This document shows positions 8,971 to 18,201 of a DNA stretch of 64,000 nt, piece after piece. The stretch covers positions 496,001-560,000 of the forward strand of contig NZ_FWXH01000003.1 of the NCBI RefSeq assembly GCF_900176305.1, given 5' to 3'. Source of the stretch: Clostridium acidisoli DSM 12555. Lineage in GTDB: Bacteria > Bacillota > Clostridia > Clostridiales > Clostridiaceae. Positions within the stretch are counted from its first letter, which is position 1. Each line of letters starts with the position of its first letter. Both the position numbers and the translations under genes were made by a program. The notes beneath the pieces were generated by a model, which saw nothing but the letters and a program-made list of their open reading frames with translations, made no database searches and was not told the origin of the DNA.

Positions 8971-9006
8971 TATCCAATGTTGGATAATTAACTTTATATA
9001 TATAAT
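8971..9006 (+). promoter_or_regulatory. Operator/promoter of the ABC-2 exporter operon
   Basis: The palindrome TATCCAATGTTGGATA (8971-8986) matches the site in the padR promoter. TATAAT lies at 9001-9006. The operator overlaps the -35 region, so a bound PadR protein would block polymerase. Confidence 0.65.
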
Positions 9007-9023
9007 GTTGAGGAGGATTTAAA

Positions 9024-9761
9024 ATGGAATATATTTTAAAAGTAAAAGAACTTGAAAAAAATTATGGGGAAAGAAAAGTAGTAAAAGGTATAAGTTTTAA
9101 TGTTAAGGCTGGTGAAATTCTAGGGTTTTTAGGGCCTAATGGAGCTGGGAAAAGCACAAGTATAAATATGATATCAACAGTTGTGGATTATGATAAAGGA
9201 AGCATATTTTTTCTTGATAAAGATGTAAAAACAAATGAAAACTGTCTTAAGAAAAATCTTGGAGTGGTACCTCAGGATATAGCAGTTTTTAGTGATCTTT
9301 CTGCATACAACAATGTAAAATTTTTCTGTAGTTTATATGATTTTAAAGGTAAAGAGCTAAAGGAAAATGTAGAGGAAGCATTAAATTTTGTTGGCTTATG
9401 GGATAGAAGAAAAGATTTACCTTCGAAGTTTTCAGGAGGTATGAAGAGAAGATTAAACATTGCTTGTGCTATAGCACATAGGCCTAGACTTTTAATTATG
9501 GATGAACCAACGGTTGGAATAGATCCTCAATCAAGAAATAATATTTTAGACACCGTGAAAAAATTAAATGAGAGTGGAACGACTATAATCTATACTTCTC
9601 ACTACATGGAAGAAGTTGAGCATATATGTACCAATTTAATAATAATGGATGAAGGTCATATTATTGAAGAAGGAACAAAGGAGCAACTAAAAAGCAAATA
9701 TTTAAAAGATAATTTAGAAGAGATTTTTTTAGAGCTAACAGGAAAAGAATTAAGAGATTAG
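9024..9761 (+). CDS. ABC transporter ATP-binding protein (ABC-2 drug/lipid exporter type)
   Basis: The 245 aa ATPase has Walker A GPNGAGKS at residues 37-44, a signature SGGMKRR near 138, Walker B LLIMDEP near 157 and an H-loop TSHYMEE. It is of the CcmA/DrrA class that drives ABC-2 permeases. It is the first gene of a three-gene operon with two ABC-2 permeases. The operon sits under a PadR-type operator, which suggests export of a toxic or signalling compound. Start and ribosome site (gaggagga) are clear. Confidence 0.95.
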   Translation: MEYILKVKELEKNYGERKVVKGISFNVKAGEILGFLGPNGAGKSTSINMISTVVDYDKGSIFFLDKDVKTNENCLKKNLGVVPQDIAVFSDLSAYNNVKFFCSLYDFKGKELKENVEEALNFVGLWDRRKDLPSKFSGGMKRRLNIACAIAHRPRLLIMDEPTVGIDPQSRNNILDTVKKLNESGTTIIYTSHYMEEVEHICTNLIIMDEGHIIEEGTKEQLKSKYLKDNLEEIFLELTGKELRD

Positions 9762-9772
9762 GAGGGGTATAA

Positions 9773-10519
9773 ATGAATGGTTTTATTAAACTTATGGTAT
9801 ATGGATTACAGAGAAGAATGAAAGATTTTTTTATAATAATATATAGTGTAATATTTCCGATAGTGGAAATATTGCTTTTAGGATATTTGGCTACTAATTT
9901 TTTTAAAGGAGATAGTTCGATTACTTCAAATCATTATTACACGCTAGTATTAATTCCATTTTATCTATTGACTAGTATTATTACTGTAGCTTTCGTAGCA
10001 AAGGATGAAAGTCTTTGTAAAACTTCCTACAGATTTATAATTGCACCAATAGATAATGCAGCTATAGTTTTATCTAAAGTTTTATCGTGTACAATTGTAA
10101 TATGGATTTGCAGCATTATAATTTTATTAATTACAAGAGTTTTGTTAGGTATTAATTTTGGAAGTAATACTCCAATAATACTTTTAATGTTTTTTACAGA
10201 AACCTTAATGGCATCAGCTATAGGAATATATTTGGGAATATGTATAAAAAACTTTGGAACCATCAAAGGAATTTTAAATATACCTTTAAGTATTTTTGGA
10301 CTTTTAGGAGGTTCATTTTTCCCAGTAGGTTCCCTTGGTGATAAATTTGAAAAAATCACCTATATATCGCCTTTCACATGGATAAATAGAGGACTTATAT
10401 CAGTAGTTTATGATAACAATGATAAGATTTTGATATATTCAATAGGGGTTACTTTAATTATAGCAATAATGTTTTCGGTTTTATCCATAATTTCATTTAA
10501 AAAGGAGGCCTTTTTATAA
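9773..10519 (+). CDS. ABC-2 type permease subunit
   Basis: The 248 aa integral membrane protein has six predicted hydrophobic segments. The C-terminal ABC-2 signature region includes FGLLGGSFFPV and the ISPFTWINRG motif before the last helix. It starts 12 bases after the ATPase gene with a ggagggg site. Its stop overlaps the start of the next permease gene (TAATG), so the two permease halves are coupled and likely form a heterodimeric channel. Confidence 0.9.
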   Translation: MNGFIKLMVYGLQRRMKDFFIIIYSVIFPIVEILLLGYLATNFFKGDSSITSNHYYTLVLIPFYLLTSIITVAFVAKDESLCKTSYRFIIAPIDNAAIVLSKVLSCTIVIWICSIIILLITRVLLGINFGSNTPIILLMFFTETLMASAIGIYLGICIKNFGTIKGILNIPLSIFGLLGGSFFPVGSLGDKFEKITYISPFTWINRGLISVVYDNNDKILIYSIGVTLIIAIMFSVLSIISFKKEAFL

Positions 10520-11577
10520 TGAGAATTATATTCATTGTATTTGTTTCAAATTTTAAAAGAGCGTTAAGTGATAAGAAGAAATTTATTATCAATTTATTTG
10601 TACCAATTATTGTAATTGTCTTGGCCATGTTTGTAAATTATATTAGTAGTCCATCTATAAACATTGGTATAGTTAAAAATGTAAATTTCAAAGAAGGTAA
10701 CAGAATAATTTCATTACTAAAAAATACAAAAGGGATTAATATAAAGATTACTGATGATAAGCTAATAAAGACAGAAACCATTTTAGGAAAATATGATGAA
10801 GTAATAACTTTAAACAAAAGCTTTAAGAAAAATGAAGTAAAGCAAATTGATAAGTATTTTAGTTTTTATAATGTAAAGGATAAAAAAACTAATGATGCTA
10901 TGAAAAAATTAGTAAAAATATATTTGTTAAGTAATAAGCCCATAAATATGGAAGGTACAGTTAGTGAGCTTCAAGGTTTAACACTGTCAAAGGAAGAACG
11001 GATAATATCATTTTTGGCAACAGTTCTTCTAATAACAACAGTTGTTAATGCAGCGGTAATAATAAGAGATAGGGAAGAAAATACTTTTTACAGATTCATG
11101 TATTCGCCAAACAAAAAGTTCAAATACATTTTAGGCAACATATTGTTTAATTATGTTTTTAGCTATATACAGTTATGTATAGCTATTATCGTTACACGTA
11201 TTTTGGGTATGAAACTTGAAACTTCACTTTTAACTTTACTTATTTATGGTTTACTTCTAACACTTCTAATGACAACCTTTGGAACATTTATAGCTTGTAT
11301 ATTTAATAAAGAACTTTATGCAAATTTGTTCGCAGCAGCCATAAGTTTAATTTTATCATTAATAGGTGGAACATTTATAGTATATGATAAAATGCCAAAG
11401 GGTTTGCAAATGTTAAGTACAATTACACCAAATAGATGGATAATAAAATCTGTTCAATACCTGGAACATGGCACAGCGAATACTGTAAATCCAATGATAG
11501 TTTTGATAATCTTTAGTGTGATATTTTCTATAGCAGCAGCATTTATGAATGGAGTGCGAAAGGCAGAATTAAAATGA
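10519..11577 (+). CDS. ABC-2 type permease subunit with extracytoplasmic domain
   Basis: The 352 aa protein has one N-terminal membrane segment (about 18-38), an outer domain of about 120 residues, and five more segments. It ends in the ABC-2 pattern GGTFIVYDKMP and ITPNRWI. It completes the PadR-controlled exporter operon. The outer domain between the first and second segment is typical of YhgE/YbhR-like ABC-2 permeases. No terminator of good quality was seen in the 150 bases after it. Confidence 0.9.
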   Translation: MRIIFIVFVSNFKRALSDKKKFIINLFVPIIVIVLAMFVNYISSPSINIGIVKNVNFKEGNRIISLLKNTKGINIKITDDKLIKTETILGKYDEVITLNKSFKKNEVKQIDKYFSFYNVKDKKTNDAMKKLVKIYLLSNKPINMEGTVSELQGLTLSKEERIISFLATVLLITTVVNAAVIIRDREENTFYRFMYSPNKKFKYILGNILFNYVFSYIQLCIAIIVTRILGMKLETSLLTLLIYGLLLTLLMTTFGTFIACIFNKELYANLFAAAISLILSLIGGTFIVYDKMPKGLQMLSTITPNRWIIKSVQYLEHGTANTVNPMIVLIIFSVIFSIAAAFMNGVRKAELK

Positions 11578-11727
11578 TAAACTATTTTTCATAAGCTTTG
11601 AATAACATCATGATGATAATGGAATAGTATCATTTTCTATACTACATTTCAAATTTGTGCGTACTTTAACTGTAAATTTGTTAGTGTTATGCTTTAAATG
11701 TATCACAAAGAAGAAAGGGTGTTTTAA

Positions 11728-12522
11728 ATGATAATTGATAGCCATGCTCATGTAATGTTACCAATAGAAAAACAAATATTAACAATGGAAGAGGCTGGTG
11801 TTGATAAAACCATATTATTTTCTACAACGCCACATCCTGAAAAAGCCAATGATTTAAAATCATTGGAGAAGGAGTTAAGTTTATTAAACAATATATTAGC
11901 AAACAATAATGTTATAGATGAAAGAATTAAAAACATTAAGAGAACAACAAAAGAATTAAAAGAAGTTATAGATAAAAATCCAACAAAATTTATAGGGTTT
12001 GGACAAGTACCTTTATCGTTAACATATAATGAAACAGCTGACTGGATAAATAATAATGTAGTTAAAAATAATTTTTATGGATTAGGAGAATTTTCACCTG
12101 CATCTGGTGAAGTAAAAAGTTTAGAAGTGATTTTTAATGGATCTAATGAGCTAGGACATTTGCCTTTATGGGTTCATACTTTTCATCCATTAAATCTTTA
12201 TGATATTAAAGAACTTGTGGAATTAGCTAAGAAATATCCCAAAGTTCCATTGATACTTGGACATATGGGTGGAATACATTGGATTGATGCAATAAAATTT
12301 GCTAAAGAAAACAGTAATGTTTATTTAGATTTATCAGCGGTATATACAACTTTTGCACCAACAATGGCAATTAAGGAATTACCTGAACGTACATTATTTA
12401 GTTCAGATGCTCCTTATGGTAGTCCTAAGATATTAAGAAACATGATTGAGATGATTAGTCCGAATAGAAGAGTATTTGAGAAGGTTATGGGTGAGAATAT
12501 ATTAAATTTGCTACAAATATAA
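11728..12522 (+). CDS. Amidohydrolase-2 family metal-dependent hydrolase
   Basis: The 264 aa protein is a TIM-barrel hydrolase of the amidohydrolase-2 / TatD-like superfamily. The metal motif HAHV is at residues 6-9, LWVHTFHP carries further histidines, LGHMGG follows, and the late aspartate lies in LFSSDAPYGS. The substrate cannot be told from the sequence; relatives include decarboxylases and lactonases. It stands alone, with a clear ATG and an agaaaggg site. Confidence 0.85.
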   Translation: MIIDSHAHVMLPIEKQILTMEEAGVDKTILFSTTPHPEKANDLKSLEKELSLLNNILANNNVIDERIKNIKRTTKELKEVIDKNPTKFIGFGQVPLSLTYNETADWINNNVVKNNFYGLGEFSPASGEVKSLEVIFNGSNELGHLPLWVHTFHPLNLYDIKELVELAKKYPKVPLILGHMGGIHWIDAIKFAKENSNVYLDLSAVYTTFAPTMAIKELPERTLFSSDAPYGSPKILRNMIEMISPNRRVFEKVMGENILNLLQI

Positions 12523-12623
12523 AAAATAGCTTAATAGAATTACGCAAGAAAGTTGAGGCATTCCATAATTAATCATCTATATAAAGTAGGTGGTAATGGA
12601 TGGTATAGCATTAGCCACTCAGA

Positions 12624-12652
12624 TTGACAATGCAGCTATATGAAACTATAAT
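12624..12652 (+). promoter_or_regulatory. Consensus promoter directly abutting the MarR start codon
   Basis: TTGACA (12624-12629) and TATAAT (12647-12652) are spaced by 17 bases. The ATG of the MarR gene is at 12659, 7 bases after the -10 box, where transcription should start. No Shine-Dalgarno sequence precedes the ATG. The transcript should therefore be leaderless or nearly so. Confidence 0.75.
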
Positions 12653-12658
12653 TAAGTC

Positions 12659-13081
12659 ATGAAAATTGATAATAGCATTAAGTTAATAGGACGAGTAAGA
12701 GAAAAAGCAAATGATTTTTTATTAAATGAACTTAAGCAAATAGGAATAGTAGATATAGCCACATCACACGGAGATATTTTATCCACTCTTTTTAAGTACA
12801 AAGAATGTACAATGACTGAACTATCAAATAGTATAAATAAAGATAGATCAACTGTAACAGCTTTGATAAATAAATTAACTAAGTTTGGGTATGTTTCATC
12901 AAAAAAAGATCCAGAGGATAATAGATCCACTATTATTTATCTCACTGAAAAAGGAAAGGAGTTAGAACCTAATTTTCAAAAAATATCAGAAAAATTGTAT
13001 GAAAAAGAATATCAGGGAATTACTGATGAAGAAAAAGATATTTTTAATAAAATTTTAAAAAAAATATACAATAACTTTTAA
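12659..13081 (+). CDS. MarR-family transcriptional regulator
   Basis: The 140 aa protein is a full-length MarR repressor. Dimerising helices lie at both ends and a winged helix at about 30-100 contains TMTELSNSINKDRSTVTALINKL and the DPEDNRS wing. The start is fixed by family length, and no later in-frame ATG would keep the first helix. The ATG coincides with the expected transcription start of a perfect promoter, so the protein would be made from a leaderless mRNA. The neighbouring serine hydrolase (broken) and amidohydrolase are possible targets, by position only. Confidence 0.9.
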   Translation: MKIDNSIKLIGRVREKANDFLLNELKQIGIVDIATSHGDILSTLFKYKECTMTELSNSINKDRSTVTALINKLTKFGYVSSKKDPEDNRSTIIYLTEKGKELEPNFQKISEKLYEKEYQGITDEEKDIFNKILKKIYNNF

Positions 13082-13156
13082 AGGTTAGATGTTCTAATTT
13101 TAAATTTAGCATGATTAACTTTAAAATGAAGTGAAATTTAGTGAGGAAAAAATGAA

Positions 13157-14415
13157 ATGAAATATGAAAAAATAAAAAATCAAATTAATAAATACATGGA
13201 GTCATATATAAAATTATGGGAGTTCAGTGGTAGTATTGCTGCTATTAAGGATGGAGAAATATTGTTTAAGAAAGCTTATGGATACGCTAATATTGAACAT
13301 AAGGTTAAAACAATACTAATACTAAATATAAAATATGGTCTATTACAAAGCAATTTACAGCTGTAGCTATTTTAATCCTTGAGGAAAGGGGTTTATTAAA
13401 GGTAGAGGATAGCATAAAAAAGTATTTTTCAGATTGCAGTAATCTAAATCCTAAGATTACAATTCATCATTTATTAACTCATACTTCCGGGATATTTAAC
13501 TACTCAAGCCTACCCGATTCTCAAAAAACTTTTCAAAGAGTTCATCATGAAAAATCTGAATTAATTAAATTGTTTACAGCTGAACCACTGGATTTTGAAC
13601 CAGGAACGCAGTGGAATTACAGCAATACAGGATACTATCTTTTGGGCATAATAATTGAAAAATTATCAGGAAAGACATACAGTGAATTTTTAGCTGAAAA
13701 TATTTTTCTGCCTCTTGGTATGTTTAATACAGGCGTGGAAGATGATAAAAGAATTGTTGAAAATAAAGCTTCTGGTTACTACTTAAATGGAAATGACCTG
13801 ATTCATTGTAAGTACATTAATATGGATTTAATGTTTTCCTCTGGGGGTATGTATTCAACTATAGAAGATTTATTAATATGGAATGAGGCTCTAAACAATA
13901 ATAAGTTAGTAAGTAAAGAGTCCATTGAAAAAATGAATACTCAATACAAAAATAACTATGGTTATGGCGTTGAGATAAATATATCTGATAATAGGAAAGA
14001 TATTAGTCACAATGGAGGATTACAGGGATTTTTAACTGAAATTCATAGATATGTGGATGATGACTTTGCTATTGTGATTTTAAGTAATTACGGATTTACG
14101 GCTGTCAATAAATTATGTAGGGTAATTGAATCTATTACATTTGAAGAAAAATATGAAATGCCAACTAAACCTCCAATATTTCCTATAAGCGAAGACTTAC
14201 TTGATAACTACCTGGGCGTATACGAAGATGATGGAGATAAAATAGAATTTAAAAAAGAGGACGATAATCTATTTTTAATTTTGGATGATGAGTATACCTT
14301 ACCAGTTTATCCAATTAATGAAGACATTCTACATCATACATGGATAGATGAAGAATATACTTTTACAAAAGATGATGAAGGACAATTATATCTTTGGGGT
14401 AATAGGAAGAGATAA
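13157..14415 (+). pseudogene. Class C beta-lactamase-like serine hydrolase, frameshifted
   Basis: The first frame (from 13157) encodes the N-terminus up to EHKVK. The rest continues in another frame from about 13312 with NTKYKIWSITKQFTAVAIL. Both halves together give a normal serine hydrolase. It has the SxxK nucleophile motif SITK, the YSN motif in WNYSNTGYY, and an HNGG box near the end, plus a small C-terminal domain. The frame change (2 to 1) equals loss of one base and falls at an A-run at 13307-13310. It could be a real mutation, phase variation or a sequencing error. Confidence 0.85.
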
Positions 14416-14435
14416 GAAAATATATGATAACTTTT

Positions 14436-14462
14436 AAAAAGGGCCATTGGCTCTTTTTTATT
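14436..14462 (+). terminator. Rho-independent terminator
   Basis: The GC-rich stem around gggcca-ttggctc is extended by A/T pairs and followed by tttttt. It ends the serine hydrolase unit before the next operon. Confidence 0.7.
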
Positions 14463-14478
14463 TTTTTCAATATATGTT

Positions 14479-14509
14479 AGGTCACATTCAGGTCATATTC
14501 GCATGATAA
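14479..14509 (+). promoter_or_regulatory. Tandem direct repeat, likely response-regulator site
   Basis: AGGTCACATTC and AGGTCATATTC lie head to tail at 14479-14489 and 14490-14500, one helical turn apart. A TGATAA -10-like box follows at 14504. OmpR-class regulators bind such direct repeats in place of a -35 box. The response regulator two genes downstream is the obvious candidate. Confidence 0.6.
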
Positions 14510-14545
14510 AGTAACCTTAAAGCAAATATGATAGGGGGAAAAATT

Positions 14546-15634
14546 ATGAAGCTTGCATGGAAAGAAATTCGATTTAATAAAAAGAAATATATACTTATAG
14601 AACTTATACTTATAATGATGATGTTCATGGTAATATTTTTATCAGGACTTGCAAATGGTCTTGCAAGAGCAGTTAGTGCTGGAATTGATAATGCACCTGC
14701 ACAAAATTACGTCCTAAGTACAGATGCACAGGATTTGATTTCGGTTTCAAGTGTTAATAATACCGATTTAGACAAGGTAAGGGAAGTTACAGGTGACAAG
14801 GTAACACCACTTGATCTTCAGATGACTAACATCAATAAAAAAGGTGATTCGAAAAAAATAAGTGTAACGTATTTTGCAATAAATCCAGAGGATTTTTTAA
14901 ATCCAAAGGCAGTAGAGGGACAAAAACTTTCAGATAAAAAGGATACCATAGTTCTTGACTCATCTCTTAAGGATTCTGGAATCAAAGTAGGAGATGTAGT
15001 TAAAGATTCGTCAATTGGCACACAGTTTACAGTGGTTGGCTTTGCAAAAAACCAGATGTATGGACATGCACCTATAGGTTTTATAAGTTTAGATACCTAT
15101 GCAGAACTTAAAAAATCAGCAAATCCAATGTCTTTAGTGGAACAAAAATATAATGCCCTTGCAATTAATGGAAAGGACATAAAAAATATAAAGGTTACCG
15201 GACTTGAAGTAGTTGACAGAAAAACAATCATAAAAAATATTCCTGGATACACAGCAGAGCAGATGACTATTAATATGATTTTATGGGTACTTGTTTTTGT
15301 ATCAGCAGTGGTGTTAGGTGTATTTTTCTACATTATGACGCTTCAAAAGCATAAGGAGTTTGGTGTTACAAAGGCTATTGGAATGAATATGCTAGAAATT
15401 GCAGGCATTCAAATGTCTCAGATTTTAATCCTTGCAATTTTTGGAGTAATAATTGGAAATGCACTTGGATTTGGAATGGCATCAGTTCTTCCAAGCAGTA
15501 TGCCATTTTATTTAAAAACCTCTAGTGCAGCAGAAATTTCAGGTGCCTTTATATTAATATCAATAGTATGTAGCCTAGTATCAATTAGAGAAATTGCAAA
15601 GGTTGATCCTATTACGATAATTGGAGGGAATTAA
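14546..15634 (+). CDS. ABC transporter permease, MacB/FtsX type
   Basis: The 362 aa protein has an N-terminal membrane segment (about 18-38), an extracytoplasmic domain of about 200 residues and three C-terminal segments. The FtsX-type region includes LQKHKEFGVTKAIG. It resembles DevC-like permeases that pair with a LolD-type ATPase. I chose ATG 14546 behind the purine-rich aggggg; an ATG 18 bases upstream has no binding site. It is the first gene of an operon: permease, ATPase, response regulator, sensor kinase. Confidence 0.88.
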   Translation: MKLAWKEIRFNKKKYILIELILIMMMFMVIFLSGLANGLARAVSAGIDNAPAQNYVLSTDAQDLISVSSVNNTDLDKVREVTGDKVTPLDLQMTNINKKGDSKKISVTYFAINPEDFLNPKAVEGQKLSDKKDTIVLDSSLKDSGIKVGDVVKDSSIGTQFTVVGFAKNQMYGHAPIGFISLDTYAELKKSANPMSLVEQKYNALAINGKDIKNIKVTGLEVVDRKTIIKNIPGYTAEQMTINMILWVLVFVSAVVLGVFFYIMTLQKHKEFGVTKAIGMNMLEIAGIQMSQILILAIFGVIIGNALGFGMASVLPSSMPFYLKTSSAAEISGAFILISIVCSLVSIREIAKVDPITIIGGN

Positions 15635-15635
15635 A

Positions 15636-16331
15636 ATGAGTGAATATGCTATAGAATTAAAAAATATTTCAAAATCATATAAAGATGGTGATTCAGTAAA
15701 TACTATTTTAAGCGATATATGTGTTAAAATAAAAAAAGGAGAGTTTGTTGCTATACTAGGTCCATCAGGTTCTGGAAAAAGCACTCTGCTTGCAATAGCA
15801 GGCATGCTTCTTTCTCAAAATAAAGGTGATATAATTATAGATGGCGATAATATGACGAATAAGAACCAAAAAGAGTGGACAAAAATAAGGAGAGAACGCA
15901 TAGGCTTTATTTTTCAAAACCATCAGCTGCTACCTTATCTTACTACAGAGGAACAGTTAAAGCTAGTTGCAAACATGACTTCTTCAAAGGTAAATGTCAA
16001 TGAGGAAATAGAGGAATTTCTTAAGGATCTAGGAATAGATGATTGCAGAAAAAAATATCCAAAGCAGATGTCAGGAGGCCAAAAGCAGAGAGTTGCAATT
16101 GCAAGGGCATTTATGAATAAGCCAGATATTATTTTGGCAGATGAACCTACTGCAAGTCTTGATGGCGCTAGAGGAAGACAGATTGCACAGATGATTAGAC
16201 AAGAGGTTAAAAAGAAAAATACCGCGGCTATTATGGTTACTCATGATGAGCGTATATTAGACCTTGTTGATACTATATATCGTCTTGAAAATGGAAAACT
16301 TACAAAACAAGAAATGAAAGCAGTGGTGTAA
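15636..16331 (+). CDS. ABC transporter ATP-binding protein (LolD/MacB type)
   Basis: The 231 aa ATPase has Walker A GPSGSGKST near residue 45, signature SGGQKQR, Walker B ILADEPTASLD and the H-loop VTHDE. It begins one base after the permease stop, with ggaggg inside the end of the permease gene. The pair resembles transporters that export or remove antimicrobial peptides or small molecules. Control by the adjacent two-component system is likely. Confidence 0.93.
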   Translation: MSEYAIELKNISKSYKDGDSVNTILSDICVKIKKGEFVAILGPSGSGKSTLLAIAGMLLSQNKGDIIIDGDNMTNKNQKEWTKIRRERIGFIFQNHQLLPYLTTEEQLKLVANMTSSKVNVNEEIEEFLKDLGIDDCRKKYPKQMSGGQKQRVAIARAFMNKPDIILADEPTASLDGARGRQIAQMIRQEVKKKNTAAIMVTHDERILDLVDTIYRLENGKLTKQEMKAVV

Positions 16332-16332
16332 A

Positions 16333-17001
16333 GTGTTTACAATACTTATTGTAGAAGATGATGAAGTACTAAATAAAATGATGAAGGCAAAGTTAAGGCA
16401 GGAACAATTTAAAGTTGTTTCTGCTTTTGATGGTGAAGAGGCACTCATAGAGATGGAAAAAGAGCATATAGACTTAGTCATATGTGATATTATGATGCCT
16501 AATATGGATGGGTATGAGCTTACGAGTGAGCTTAGAGAGGCTTATAAGACAATCCCTATTTTAATGGTAACGGCAAAGGGTCAGATGGAAGACCTAGAAA
16601 AGGGTTTTAAGGTTGGAACAGATGATTACATGGTAAAGCCAATTAATATGAAAGAGCTTGTACTAAGAGTTAATGCACTTCTTCGTCGAGCACAGATTGC
16701 AAGTGAAAAAAAGCTTGTAGTGGGAAGTGGTGTTTTAGACTACGATGCACTAACTGTTAAAATAGGCGAGGAAAGCTTTGAGCTTCCGCCTAAGGAATTT
16801 TATTTGCTATTTAAATTGCTTAGCAATCCAAATAAAATATTTACTAGGCTTGAGCTTTTAGATGAAATATGGGGAATGGATTCGGAGGTAGATGACCGCA
16901 CTATAGATTCTCACATAAAGAAATTAAGACGTAAGTTTGAAAATTACTCTGACTTTAAAATTACTACAGTAAGGGGCTTAGGCTACAAGGCAAGTTTATA
17001 G
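16333..17001 (+). CDS. OmpR-family response regulator
   Basis: The 222 aa protein has an N-terminal receiver domain with acidic pair D9/D10, phosphoacceptor D52 in VICDIMMP, T/K switch residues, and a C-terminal winged-helix DNA-binding domain (about 125-220). It starts with GTG one base after the ATPase gene. Its likely target is the tandem repeat at 14479-14500, giving autoregulation of the operon; that is inference. Confidence 0.95.
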   Translation: MFTILIVEDDEVLNKMMKAKLRQEQFKVVSAFDGEEALIEMEKEHIDLVICDIMMPNMDGYELTSELREAYKTIPILMVTAKGQMEDLEKGFKVGTDDYMVKPINMKELVLRVNALLRRAQIASEKKLVVGSGVLDYDALTVKIGEESFELPPKEFYLLFKLLSNPNKIFTRLELLDEIWGMDSEVDDRTIDSHIKKLRRKFENYSDFKITTVRGLGYKASL

Positions 17002-17014
17002 GAGGGAAAAAATT

Positions 17015-18097
17015 ATGCAAAAGCAAGCTGATAAAACTGAAAATAGAAAATACAGAATGTCCTTAAGGATATATTTCTCCATGATTTTTAGCATGATATT
17101 GAGCACAGTTTGTATTTTTTCCTTCATTTTTGTTTTTGCTGGAATGAAGCTGCTTTATCATGGAGCAATTAATATGGATGTTGTATTCATTGTATGTCTA
17201 ATAATATGTGTACTTAACATGATAATCGGAAGTCTTGTGATGTGGAAAGGCTCACAGCATCTTACAAAGCCTATTGGGGTAATGAGTAAGGAAGTTAAAA
17301 AAGTAGCACAAGGTGACTTTAAAGCTTATATAAAAAGAAACGAGAAGTATCGCGGTAAGTATGAATTTTCAAATGAAATAGATGAACTTGCAGTTAACTT
17401 CAATAAAATGGCATCAGAGCTTAATGGAATGGACTACATGAAAAAGGACTTCGTAAGTAATGTGGCTCATGAAGTGCAGACGCCACTTGCAGCTATTTCT
17501 GGTTTTACAGAAATATTACTTACAGGTGGACTTACTAAAGAAGAAGAGCAGGAGTATCTTTCCCTGGTGAATAACGAATCGTTAAGACTTTCCAGGCTTT
17601 GTAAAAATATGATGAATATGTCTAGACTTGATAACCAGAGCATTGTTGTGAAAAAAGATAGGATACGCGTGGATGAACAACTTCGTAAGTGTATAATAAT
17701 GCTTTCTGAAAAGTGGAGTGATAAAAATAGAAATTATGAGCTTGATTTTGATGAACTTACAGTACAGAGCGATGCAGATCTTTTAATGCAAATATGGTCA
17801 AATCTAATAGATAATGCAATTAAATACTCAGCTGAAAATACAACAATATGGATTAGCGGAAAAATAGAAGATGGCGTTTTAATTGTTAACATAAGAGATG
17901 AAGGCTTTGGAATAAGTCCTAAAAAACAGCCTAAAATCTTTGGAAAGTTTTATCAGGGTGATGAGTCACATAAAAAGACTGGAAATGGGTTAGGACTTGC
18001 CATTGTGAAAAAGATTGTGGAACTTCTAGGTGGAATTATCGCGTGCACAAGTGAAGAAGGCAAGGGTACTAATATGGAGGTAAGAATCCCAGTATAA
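17015..18097 (+). CDS. Sensor histidine kinase
   Basis: The 360 aa kinase has two membrane segments (about 20-45 and 54-75) with only a very short outside loop. A HAMP domain, a HisKA domain with H152 in VAHEVQTPL, and an ATPase domain with N, G1 (DEGFGI) and G2 (GNGLGLAI) boxes follow. The tiny loop suggests it senses within the membrane or through the ABC permease. That is typical of cell-envelope-stress systems with transporters. It is the last gene of the operon. Confidence 0.94.
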   Translation: MQKQADKTENRKYRMSLRIYFSMIFSMILSTVCIFSFIFVFAGMKLLYHGAINMDVVFIVCLIICVLNMIIGSLVMWKGSQHLTKPIGVMSKEVKKVAQGDFKAYIKRNEKYRGKYEFSNEIDELAVNFNKMASELNGMDYMKKDFVSNVAHEVQTPLAAISGFTEILLTGGLTKEEEQEYLSLVNNESLRLSRLCKNMMNMSRLDNQSIVVKKDRIRVDEQLRKCIIMLSEKWSDKNRNYELDFDELTVQSDADLLMQIWSNLIDNAIKYSAENTTIWISGKIEDGVLIVNIRDEGFGISPKKQPKIFGKFYQGDESHKKTGNGLGLAIVKKIVELLGGIIACTSEEGKGTNMEVRIPV

Positions 18098-18127
18098 TTA
18101 AATTTTAATATTTTAGTTAGAAATGTA

Positions 18128-18163
18128 TTGACACACTCAATTAAATTGTATACAATTTAATTG
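18128..18163 (+). promoter_or_regulatory. Promoter with 26-bp perfect palindrome
   Basis: TTGACA (18128-18133) and TACAAT (18151-18156) are spaced by 17 bases. A perfect palindrome with half-site CAATTAAATTGTA covers 18138-18163, spanning the spacer and the -10 box. MarR-family repressors often bind TTGTATACAA-like cores of this kind. No regulator gene lies next to it. Confidence 0.7.
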
Positions 18164-18201
18164 TAAGCCAATAAAATGCATTTAGAGAGGAGTAATTATT
18201 T

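Noticed and set aside
12575-12620. Hairpin gtggtaatg/cattagccac as terminator of the amidohydrolase gene
   Set aside because: There is a bulge in the stem and no T-run after it; support is too weak.
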